Below are positions 10,501-18,599 of a stretch of 64,000 nucleotides of DNA, piece after piece (the stretch's first letter is position 1; each line of letters starts with the position of its first letter). Made by a program: the position numbers and the translations under genes. This DNA comes from Nitzschia sp. DOCU1. Taxonomy: Eukaryota > Bacillariophyta > Bacillariophyceae > Bacillariales > Bacillariaceae. The notes under the pieces are model-generated. The model was not told the origin of the DNA, did not search any database, and saw only the letters and a list, made by a program, of their open reading frames with translations. The DNA lies in NCBI GenBank assembly GCA_951394045.1, contig OX595991.1:248001-312000 (forward strand), given 5' to 3'.

Positions 10501-11047
10501 CATCTTCTCCCAAGAGTTCCGCAACCACGTTGTATCTGGCTTGATATGACTCGCTCATTCTTGAATTTAGCGGCGGAGCTCTTGGGGTAGATTCAGATTC
10601 GTCGACGACGTGATAACTGGCCGCCTGGCGTTCTCGTTCCTTTTGCGCCAAATCTCTGTCACGTTGACTGAGTTGTGGATTCACCATACTACCACTGCTC
10701 ATCGCAAAAGTGCTTACTTCCCGGGCAGCTGGTTTTAGATGGTGTTGCAACGCAGCCTGGTCTTGTCGGCTCATACTAAGTTTGGCACCTCCACGTCCAC
10801 TGGGACTCTCTAGCATGTCATCCTGATCGTATCCTTGCATTAATACCTGGAGATTGGGAATAACGGTGGACGTTCGCGCTGCCCGTTCTCGCTCTTTTTG
10901 CATTCGATCTTTTTCTTCTTGTGACAATTCTTTCGTAGTCTCCCCCAACACAGCGGCCAAGTTTGGAACAATCTGGCTGGTTCTACCCGCTCGTTCACGG
11001 GCCTTGATGGCCTCATCTTCGGCTAGACGGCTGTTTCGTTTCGACAT
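7508..11047 (-). CDS. Transmembrane leucine-rich-repeat protein (receptor-like), nine exons
   Basis: I assemble 971 aa from exons 11047-9076, 9004-8924, 8856-8785, 8708-8565, 8474-8403, 8315-8028, 7952-7881, 7800-7729 and 7650-7508; introns are 67-90 nt, GT-AG, all phase 1. Start: first ATG (MSKRNSRLAED), in CACC context. Residues 1-460 are a charged, probably cytosolic region with four KERER-type repeats; TM helix at about 463-485 (IIGGVVIVFVVAVVAGVVVA); a Gly/Pro linker; an LRR cap with SWTDGDGW and CDWNRVTC; then plant-type LRRs (LxxLxLxxNxLxGxIPxEI). The C terminus is GGCPKCV. There is no kinase domain. Each internal exon encodes whole ~24-residue repeats (72, 144 or 288 nt; exon 2 is 81). 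A role in surface recognition or adhesion is inferred from the architecture only. Its last exons exist as relics at 2115-2545 and 4385-4770. Confidence 0.88.
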
Positions 11048-11616
11048 GGTGAAGAGGCGAAGGTCAAAGTGAATCAATCAATCAATCCGCCGAGATCGGG
11101 GGGACGATTCTTTAAATGCACACAAGGCTGAGGGCAGGAAGAACCGGTCAAATGTTCGGAACTGTTCAGTCGAACTGGATTGAGATCCTTCTCTGCCTTT
11201 TTTGGGTATGGAAGTGTGATTTGCGTCCGGGTCTTTTTGCGGTCTTTCTGCTTGACGTGAAAAGATAGAGAGAGTCATCGTCAAAAGCGCGCGCAATCGT
11301 ATGTCTATCGTACGTCTTTTTGGAACGACCGATTCCCGTTCACACGACTTTTGGGCGCGAGGTCAAAGTAGTCGAAACCCATTTGGAATCAAAACCCCTG
11401 TACATGCTCTATGAGCATACACACGACAAACAATACGTTTCTTTGCTGACGTTGCCAAAACGCCCCACATTTTCGGAGGGGAAGTTCCGGCATTTGCAAA
11501 CAAAAATCCATCCATTTCGTGCTCCACTTCCGAACTTTTCGCATGGGGCAGAGGTTCATGACGCATATCCTTGGTTGTCCCCCAAACCACGCACTCTGGG
11601 ATTATAATTCAACAAC
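11048..11616. promoter_or_regulatory. Bidirectional intergenic region
   Basis: 570 bp between two divergent genes (LRR gene leftwards, Trp-repeat protein rightwards), so both promoters must lie here. A short GAATCAATCAATCAATC repeat falls in the LRR 5' leader. No standard core element could be assigned with confidence. Confidence 0.4.
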
Positions 11617-12555
11617 ATGCCACCACAAGAAAGCAACAGCATGGAGCAAGCTAGTAGTAGTAGCCAAGAAGAAGTAGAGGCAGCAACTGCTGCCGTCTCG
11701 TACTGGGATGCTCCCCCTGAACGAAAGCTAGAAGGGAAAACGTTGTCTACCATGGATATATCCATGCTCAGCAAGGATGAACATCATAGTGAAGAAAAAG
11801 AAGAAGACATCCCAGAAAAGGAATCCAAACCGTCAGGTGGTGGATATTGGGAATGGCAAGAGAATATCCGAAAATCATTGTCGAAACTCACCTTGTCGGA
11901 AATGTTCTTTCAACATCCTGAAACGCATTCCGAAAGTGACAAACCAAATACCATTCTGCAAGCTGACAAGTCAACCACTACCAGTACAGCGTCTACGGTC
12001 GACGAAGATACCACTATTAGCGGATCTCCCATGCCTAGTCGCCCCTCATACTGGTTTTGGCGCAATCCGTCGATGCAGAATCTTTCCAGTGCCAGCCTGA
12101 CGTCTCTGGAAAATGCCGCTAAGACTTCTGACGACCATCAGGCCACCGCTGGTGCGGTGAGTGCGGCGACGAACGCCAATACCGATGGGTTCTGGTTTTG
12201 GAGAAATCCGTCCATGAAGAACATGGCCACCGATTCCAACAACGTGAGTCTAGAGACTCTAGAAAAGACGGCCCGTGAATCGGATCGCATGCAGGGTACC
12301 ACTCCTAGTGCTACTAGGGCCAGTACAACCTCGGTGGGACCCATTTCCAACTTGCAGCACAAGCTACGATCGAGCTGGCGCAAATCCTTTCAGCAACTGA
12401 GCAGCAATTCCTTGTCGCGTTTGGATGAAACAAACGGAGGAAGCGATACGGCTTGGAAGCAAATCTTTTCGTCAGGACGATCACGACAAGATTCCTTTTC
12501 CTTTTCCGTACGTGAGGAGGATGCGGGTGGTGAAGAGGGAGCCATGACGTTTTAA
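11617..12555 (+). CDS. Hypothetical protein with five aromatic/Trp repeats
   Basis: Single exon, 312 aa, acidic and Ser-rich, no signal peptide or membrane segment. I do not recognise the family. It contains five diverged copies of a ~20-25 residue unit: an aromatic-Trp head followed by a Ser/Leu-rich helix: SYWDAPPERKLEGKTLSTMD (28-47), GYWEWQENIRKSLSKLTL (76-93), SYWFWRNPSMQNLSSASL (144-161), GFWFWRNPSMKNM continuing to SLETLE (191-216) and RSSWRKSFQQLSSNSLSRL (251-269). Units are separated by low-complexity Ser/Thr/Asp linkers. This looks like a string of short linear motifs that each dock onto a partner; the partner is unknown. It is divergently transcribed from the LRR membrane gene. Confidence 0.75.
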   Translation: MPPQESNSMEQASSSSQEEVEAATAAVSYWDAPPERKLEGKTLSTMDISMLSKDEHHSEEKEEDIPEKESKPSGGGYWEWQENIRKSLSKLTLSEMFFQHPETHSESDKPNTILQADKSTTTSTASTVDEDTTISGSPMPSRPSYWFWRNPSMQNLSSASLTSLENAAKTSDDHQATAGAVSAATNANTDGFWFWRNPSMKNMATDSNNVSLETLEKTARESDRMQGTTPSATRASTTSVGPISNLQHKLRSSWRKSFQQLSSNSLSRLDETNGGSDTAWKQIFSSGRSRQDSFSFSVREEDAGGEEGAMTF

Positions 12556-12803
12556 ACAAGGAACACACTGGCGCACACAAGAAAAAAAGGTCAATACGGT
12601 TGTGAGTGTTCATCCTTGGAAAAAGTAAGCGTAGTATAATTACGTCACTCCTCCGAAGCAAACGCTATAGCGACATTATGATAACGGCTGCGCTCCTATC
12701 CTAGCTAGCTTGTAGTTGTGGTATGCACAGGTGCCTGTCGTTAAAAATCTTATGTGTCTAGCTACAAACTCGTGACGCTACCCCATCACTCTCGTTCGGA
12801 TAC

Positions 12804-14414
12804 CTAAAATGGCAGTGGCGCTGTATTGTTATACAAGTCTTCGAACTCGGCAGCCCCACTCAAGGTGGATCGCCGTGGTGACAAATGTTGTGCCAAGTCA
12901 AAACTTTCATTAAACATTCCCACTTGTTCTGCCAGCATGGATTCAATTTCATACATGGTCGGCCGTTCTTGTATTCGCTGACTCCAGCCCCGAAATAGCA
13001 AATCTCGAAAGTAGGGTGGCCATTCCTTTCGAATTCCCGGGCGTGTATGTGGCGGAGCCCAAACGGTTTGTACCAAATCATTCAAGACAAATCCATCGTA
13101 GGGTCGTTGAAGAGTTGCCATTTGCCAACATAACAGTGCAAAGGAATACACGTCACATGACGGTCCATAAAGGAACCCATTTGCCACTTCAGGAGCCATA
13201 TAACGAGGTGTTCCACACATGTGCGTCAAACGATAGAGTCCATCCTTTTGTTGTCGTTTAGTTGTATTTTTCGTTGACGGCAATTCCTTGGCCAACCCGA
13301 AATCGAACAACCTTAGATTCCCTTTAAAGTCAAATCCAATATTGGCTGGCTTGAGATCTCGATACAGTATATCGTTTCGATGCAGATGTGCCAAAGCGGA
13401 ACTCAATTCAAAACAAACCGTGACAATATTGTCCTTGAGAGGACAATTCTGGCTACGGCCGCGGCGTCCTCGGAAGAGTCCAAATCGTCCATTGGATTGC
13501 TTGCGTTGCTTTTTCCAAACTTCCAACAAGTCGGGCAAAGTATCTTGTAATCGATCCATGATAATAAAGTAATGGTTGTCGTATTCGGACTCATAGGACA
13601 AGGCCCGTAATCGAATGATGTTGGGATGTCGAATGCGCTTCAAAAAGAAGGTTTCGCGGGCTAGATCGGAAATACCTTGAAGTTTCCGACTCGACTCGCT
13701 CATAATTTCAGATCGTAATTGCTTGATCACAAATCGGGCTTGTCCATTGGGCCGAATACAATGTTGCGCCAGAAACTTTCTGGTTTGCTGTAATTGTTCC
13801 TTGGCTTGCAGCGCCGTTTCATCGTCATCTTCACTGTCCGACCATTGTGCATTATGATTCTTTTCATTCTGACTTTTGTGTGGCAAGGACGTGGAAGATG
13901 AATCCACACACAAGGCTCGAATTTCGGTCACAAAACCAAAGGCTCCTTGTCCAAGTCGCTCCCCCAGTGTCACTTCTTCCATGGAGAATCGTGGCAACTC
14001 CCCCAGCGGATTTTCCATGGCCGAGGACCGAAACTCGGCATCACACAAATTGCGAACATCGTCGACCGAAACAATTGAACTACTCCGGGTGCCACTGCTG
14101 CGTCGGTTACGTTTGGGAATCGCTGGTGCGTCATCTCCATCGTCGGGTTGTGTTTTTCGTATAAGGCTGCGAGGAATGCGACGATGCTCCCGTTCATGAC
14201 CCGAAGAAGATACCAGGGTAGAGTTGTTGTCGGCGAATAATGTCTGCATGGCACGATTCTCTAATAATTCCATTGGAATTCCATCCATACTCCCATCTTC
14301 TAATCCTTCTGATGGAGGAGCCTTCTGACCAGTTGTATTTTCATCTGATGGCGATGGCGATGCTGCCGAAGCAGCCTTGAGAGATTCGATTTGCTGTTTG
14401 GCAAGATGATGCAT
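12804..14414 (-). CDS. Serine/threonine protein kinase with long acidic insert
   Basis: Single exon, 536 aa. Residues 1-145 are a Ser-rich, basic, probably disordered regulatory region. The kinase domain (about 148-500) has the glycine loop GERLGQGAFG (151-160), ATP-lysine in VIKQL (K231), alpha-C glutamate in ARETFFLKRI (E254), catalytic loop YRDLKPANIGF (351-361, Tyr replacing His of HRD), DFG (371-373) and GTPRYMAPE (401-409). Catalytic Lys, Asp and Asn are present, so it should be active. Unusual: about 65 residues, including an acidic run WSDSEDDDE, are inserted between the glycine loop and the ATP lysine. It resembles TKL-like kinases common in protists; substrate unknown. The ATG at 14414 is the first in frame. 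Confidence 0.92.
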   Translation of the reverse strand: MHHLAKQQIESLKAASAASPSPSDENTTGQKAPPSEGLEDGSMDGIPMELLENRAMQTLFADNNSTLVSSSGHEREHRRIPRSLIRKTQPDDGDDAPAIPKRNRRSSGTRSSSIVSVDDVRNLCDAEFRSSAMENPLGELPRFSMEEVTLGERLGQGAFGFVTEIRALCVDSSSTSLPHKSQNEKNHNAQWSDSEDDDETALQAKEQLQQTRKFLAQHCIRPNGQARFVIKQLRSEIMSESSRKLQGISDLARETFFLKRIRHPNIIRLRALSYESEYDNHYFIIMDRLQDTLPDLLEVWKKQRKQSNGRFGLFRGRRGRSQNCPLKDNIVTVCFELSSALAHLHRNDILYRDLKPANIGFDFKGNLRLFDFGLAKELPSTKNTTKRQQKDGLYRLTHMCGTPRYMAPEVANGFLYGPSCDVYSFALLCWQMATLQRPYDGFVLNDLVQTVWAPPHTRPGIRKEWPPYFRDLLFRGWSQRIQERPTMYEIESMLAEQVGMFNESFDLAQHLSPRRSTLSGAAEFEDLYNNTAPLPF

Positions 14415-15360
14415 AACGGTGATGAGAATGACGTGCTGTATATGCTAACAGGGGCAGTCCGCCGACGAACAACAATGATGCCTGAGCAGCAAATCTATCA
14501 CAGTTTCTCTGCCAGTGGGATAAATCTGAAAGGGAAACCAATTGCTGCCTGAGAATCTTTGTTCACGATCCATATCTTATCTGCGTCCGTGTGCTGGCGG
14601 CAGGTTCGAAACAGTTGCGGATAGAGGGGGTCTTGCTGCGCGAACGGCTTCGATGGCGGATCCCGACTTTCCAGCAAGATCCTATCCAAATTATATGCCT
14701 GTGAAGTTCTTGTAATCTCACTTGGGCTTATCCTTTTTCACTGATTCCGGCGCGAAACTCGGAATTTCGCTTGAGAACACTGCCGCTCTACACGTGCATT
14801 CTGGAAATTGCACGTGGAATGGCAACAACATGTCGCCGTTGGAATTGTAGAAAGCCAATGAATATTTGCATCAACATCAGTCGCAACAAGACAATTAGGA
14901 GCATCATACACAATAAAAATAGAGGGGAAGTACCGAATAGCTGCTGGGTTCATCCAACCACCAAAACGACACCTAAACAATTCGGCACGAGTCCAAGCCA
15001 AGTTCGGGGTGCTGGTGTCCCTACTCTAGTAGTAGTACTACTATTAAAGCAGCACTACTAGTAGTGTTGTAGTATCAGCTGAACGATATCCGGTGCTGCC
15101 CTCCATGCAAATCGTAGCAGACAAAATGATGATCGGCCAAAAGTTGTAATGCTTACTTCTATTGTTACTATAATATTATTCACATTGTACGTAGAGCGAT
15201 GTAATTACTTCTTATAATTCTTCATTCCATTACTACCACTACTACTACGTCATTACGTTTTCTTCTTGCGGGGTCCTCCGCCCAGTAGGTGCTTTCGCAA
15301 TTAGCTACCATCATCAGGCACGGCCTCATCCTCCCTGCGGTTGTTCTCATTCTTCTTCAT
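14415..15360. other. Intergenic; contains a short TAG/CTA-rich palindromic element near 15028-15072
   Basis: 945 bp with no convincing gene. At 15028-15072 lies a TAG/TAC-rich palindromic stretch (AGTAGTACTACT at 15031-15042). The 19-mer GTACTACTATTAAAGCAGC at 15035-15053 nearly equals the right arm of the perfect hairpin at 33295-33342. A small ATTGTTACTATAATATTATT AT-rich stretch follows near 15160. Confidence 0.5.
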
Positions 15361-16081
15361 TTAAAAGACTTTGGCAAAGTTTGCCTTCTGCTCCGCATCC
15401 ATGAAACCCTCCCGCTTTTCGATTTTTCCGTCCTTGTTGAAAGTTACAACAAAGTCGGCGCGAAACATGGTCGACTTATCAATATCAATTTTAGTTCTTA
15501 TTATCGTGGTGTGCCGAGGCACAGCCACTTGGGAGCTACACGCTAGTAACACCTAGTAGGGTAGGGAGGGGAAGAGGGGGCGAAGCCCCCTCTGATTCAC
15601 CGAGAGGGTGGTCGAAGAGAGAGGGATGGAGAAAGTGGGGAAACATGGTCGACTTACTGCCGTCTTTGCTCTCAACGTAGTCGTAGCACTGACCGATGAC
15701 CTTGGTATCGGTCACCAAATGGTATTCACTGATCCAAGAATACTTTCCAAGCATCTCGGCAAAGCCCATCTGGACAACAAGAGGAAAAAGAAGACAGCAT
15801 AGGGAAACAATTGCGACAAATCATGTGAGTCTTCTCATTTTTAGCGGCAGCAGCTAACTTTTACTGAGCGGGTTTTAGATTCTGCTTCATACACCCCCTG
15901 ACACTGGTGACTTAATCTTCGTCATCTTTTTATTGCTTACCCAGTATTCCTTAAAACCAGATGCAACTCCTTCCGGATCGACAGCCGTGGCATCATCCGT
16001 GGCGAAACTCTTGGCCTTGTCCCAATCACCGGCAAGGATGGCTTGAGTTACTTCTTCGGTGATAGCTTTGGTGTCAACCAT
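15361..16081 (-). CDS. Small NTF2-like (SnoaL/DUF4440-type) protein, three exons, disturbed second intron
   Basis: Exon 1 (16081-15941) encodes 47 aa, MVDTKAITEEVTQAILAGDW to GFKEYW. A 171-nt GT-AG intron follows. Exon 2 (15769-15658) encodes MGFAEMLGKYSWISEYHLV to VESKDG. The last exon ends FNKDGKIEKREGF to NFAKVF and TAA at 15361. The folded product would be about 123 aa, the usual size of a single-domain NTF2-like fold (SnoaL or ketosteroid-isomerase-like), a small alpha+beta barrel used as enzyme or binding module; the specific activity is unknown. Between exons 2 and 3 a 17-bp direct repeat brackets about 161 nt. Removing exactly one repeat plus the insert restores a perfect frame, but no canonical GT-AG pair does this; the best GT-AG choice (15657 to about 15534) would add about 16 residues. 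Confidence 0.6.
15462..15656. repeat. Insert flanked by 17-bp direct repeats inside the NTF2-like gene
   Basis: GAAACATGGTCGACTTA occurs at 15462-15478 and again at 15640-15656. The 161 nt between them contain two strong hairpins: GAGGGGGC/GCCCCCTC with a 3-nt loop, and TGTGCC/GGCACA. The unit (178 nt) is not a multiple of three. This has the shape of a recent insertion that duplicated its target site within coding sequence, as introner-type elements or MITEs do. Confidence 0.7.
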
Positions 16082-16649
16082 GATGATGATGCTGATATTG
16101 CGGATAATGATGCTAATCCAACAATAGGTAGATTGCTTCCGAGGGATGATGCGATTTGTTTTTGTGGGTCAGCCAAGACGAAACACATTGGTACAAGAGC
16201 AGGGGCCACTGCTGTCGGCGAAATTGCTTAGAAACTGCATCGTGCATGCAGCTCACGGGTTCACAATAGGTAGTGCTGGTTCTTCTTTGAAAGCATGCTC
16301 GAGCAATTTCGCTCTAACACACCCCACCGCAGCACGGGGCTAGCTTACCCGCTATGTTGGACCTACTAAATGGCGGAAAGAATATGAGAACACCGAACAT
16401 TGCTATCACAGTTCTTCCGACGATCAATTATAGTAATTGTGCCTGAGCAGGAGAGCGAATCTATCACCAGTTTTTCTACCACGGGGGCTAAAGAATCAGA
16501 ATACTACCCAGCAGGTGACGAGCATCCGAATTTGCGATTGGTGCTGGTCTCATTGCTGCTTCTTGCTGCACGTGGATTCTTCTTGGCGCTTGTTGCTGTC
16601 GCTCTTTGACATGAAAATGTCCCACCAATTCGATCGGTCGCCGTCTTTT
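16082..16649. other. Intergenic between two minus-strand genes; nothing recognised
   Basis: No gene supported. A stretch near 16438-16485 resembles 14475-14520 (shared TGCCTGAGCAG and AATCTATCAC words), suggesting a weak dispersed duplication. Confidence 0.35.
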
Positions 16650-18140
16650 CTACTTGTGATTCATTTTGCCTCGCTTCTTTTTCTTTTTATTCCGGCGTCG
16701 ATTTCCAGCTGCCGCGGTCTTCTTTTGGGTGGTACTTCCACCCTGCGCTGGCTGAACATTCAACTTGCCCCGGATTTCCTTCACGTCGCCATCGTCGACA
16801 CCATATTGTAAATCCATGGACGGAAGATACCGTTTGATCGCTATACACATGGCAGGCGGCCAGGCCTTGCCTGATCGGTTAAAACGCAGCAGGTCTTCGG
16901 CGGCCTGAAAGACATATGGCGTACAGGCATATACAACTGGATGTTGAAACGAGTGGCAATCAATGCCGTTGCACTGGGCCTCGCAACATTCAATTCGTCG
17001 GACAAGTTCAAGACCAGCTTGCGCTGCAATTAGACGGTCGCGGCATGATTCCTTAAAGAAGCATCGCGACGCGAATACCTTGACTTTCAAACCTAGCGCC
17101 TCGAAGGCTAAATGATGGATTGGAGATAGGCGGCTTGAGATACGTTCGATCAGGCCATCCAGATCGTTTTGGGAAACAAAATAAGGCATCATTTGAGCCC
17201 GACTGCTTAGCTCTTGCACCATTTGTCCGTGCATGGCTTCGGTTATTCGAATAACATATGCCGTTGAAGGTTGGCAGTGGCCGCAACCCGAACAAAACCA
17301 CTCGGGGGAAGCAGCGACTTCTTCTTTCACTGTTTCCAATGGACTTTCAACGTATCGGCATAGTATGGTCCCTTGACCAGCAGCAGAGCAATCGTCACAT
17401 TTCACTTGACGGCAGTAGTCTGGCCCGATGCACCTCGGGCAACGACACCAAAAGTTCTTTGTCCTCAAGAGACGGGCGCGGCGTTCTGAGGTTGGGATCT
17501 CGTATGGGTTCATAATATACGAAAACGTCAGCATATCTCCAACTTGGATCGGTCGTATGACTTTGTATTCGAGTTTTCCATCGCTGGTGCTGGAAGAGTA
17601 CGAGAGGTTGGGCTCGCAAGAATGAGCCACCTTGGATCCCCATAGAAAGAGAGCTAATGGATGGTCTGGCCGTTTTAGTGTCTCTTGATACGCACCCTGA
17701 CAACCACTATAGCCATGGGCATTGATTTCAACTATGACCATGAGTTTGAAAAGCATCTCGTGTTGGGGAATTCCTAACCTTCTAGCTTCAATGTAGCTGA
17801 TGGCTTTCCATGGCGCGCAAAATCGGCTGTCCAATGGTGGGAAGTGCATATCAAGGATTGCCTGCTGATACTGCATGGGCAATGCATGAAACTTGGCCAT
17901 TGCGGTCGTCCAGTCGCCATTGTTCCAAACGGCCACCGGACGTTCCCGAAATACAATTTCTCCGACATCGTAAGATCGCGTTGCTATCAAGACTCTGCCA
18001 AGTTCGGGATTGGTGGAGCTGATTTCAAGTCTCGTCCCCGACGAATCCTCTACCAAGTCGGACAAGCAGCCACCTGTTGCCGCGGAGTATACGGACGAGC
18101 TTTCCAACTCAAGGGTATTAAACATGGCGTGCAAATTCAT
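16650..18140 (-). CDS. SET-domain protein (SMYD-like)
   Basis: Single exon from the first ATG, 496 aa (MNLHAMFNTLELESS); the frame is open further upstream but without ATG. A split SET domain is visible: ATRSYDVGEIVFRERP (SET-N), KVAHSCEPNLSY (the AdoMet/substrate-binding NHSCxPN element, with Ala for Asn), VGDMLTFSY (GExLTxxY type) and the post-SET cluster FWCRCPRC. Further Cys pairs follow (CDDC with a later C, CSGCGHC), and a helical C-terminal region, as in SMYD lysine methyltransferases. The tail is very basic (RRNKKKKKRGK), possibly a nuclear signal. It probably methylates a protein lysine, but the Asn to Ala change and unknown substrate leave activity open. It is convergent with nothing nearby. 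Confidence 0.82.
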   Translation of the reverse strand: MNLHAMFNTLELESSSVYSAATGGCLSDLVEDSSGTRLEISSTNPELGRVLIATRSYDVGEIVFRERPVAVWNNGDWTTAMAKFHALPMQYQQAILDMHFPPLDSRFCAPWKAISYIEARRLGIPQHEMLFKLMVIVEINAHGYSGCQGAYQETLKRPDHPLALFLWGSKVAHSCEPNLSYSSSTSDGKLEYKVIRPIQVGDMLTFSYIMNPYEIPTSERRARLLRTKNFWCRCPRCIGPDYCRQVKCDDCSAAGQGTILCRYVESPLETVKEEVAASPEWFCSGCGHCQPSTAYVIRITEAMHGQMVQELSSRAQMMPYFVSQNDLDGLIERISSRLSPIHHLAFEALGLKVKVFASRCFFKESCRDRLIAAQAGLELVRRIECCEAQCNGIDCHSFQHPVVYACTPYVFQAAEDLLRFNRSGKAWPPAMCIAIKRYLPSMDLQYGVDDGDVKEIRGKLNVQPAQGGSTTQKKTAAAGNRRRNKKKKKRGKMNHK

Positions 18141-18258
18141 GGTTGTCGTGTGATCGTATGTTGTCGCAAAACCTCGACTGGGAACGTTCAACTTTCTTGC
18201 CGCCAAGATTATGAAAACAACCAAAGTGATGCTTGTTCGGGGCTTGCGGGGTTTTCGA

Positions 18259-18492
18259 AGAGAGAATCATGTTTTACTCCTCGTGGCTCCATGATTGGGT
18301 AGCTGAAATGTTATCTGAAAGTTTCGATCCGTACTATTCCGGCAATGGTAGTTCTTTTGAACCAACCATTGTCGACGAGAGAATCATGTTTTACTCCTAC
18401 TGGCTCCATGATTAGGTAGCTGAAATTTTATATGAAAGTTTCGATCCGTACTATTCCGGCAATGGTAGTTCTTTTGAACCAATCATTTATTG
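18259..18492. repeat. 117-bp tandem duplication (two copies)
   Basis: AGAGAATCATGTTTTACTCC starts at 18261 and again at 18378; the following TTTCGATCCGTACTATTCCG and GGCAATGGTAGTTC also recur at the same 117-bp spacing. The copies differ at about six positions. The repeat lies between the SET gene (5' side) and the 3' end of the SGNH-like gene and is not coding in any convincing way. Confidence 0.85.
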
Positions 18493-18599
18493 CAAAGGGC
18501 TCTTGTCCGTACGCCATACGGCTAGGGTGCGGGACTTAAAGCATGACAGACCCTCCGGCAACGGATACTGTCCTATCTTTTTCATTTTGGGTTGCAGTA

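Noticed and set aside
7508..11047. Receptor kinase interpretation of the LRR gene
   Set aside because: No kinase motifs are present; the cytosolic side is a repetitive charged region.
11048..11077. Upstream start (TTG) for the LRR gene
   Set aside because: First ATG is at 11047 with CACC context; the extra ten codons lie in a repeat (AATCAATCAATC).
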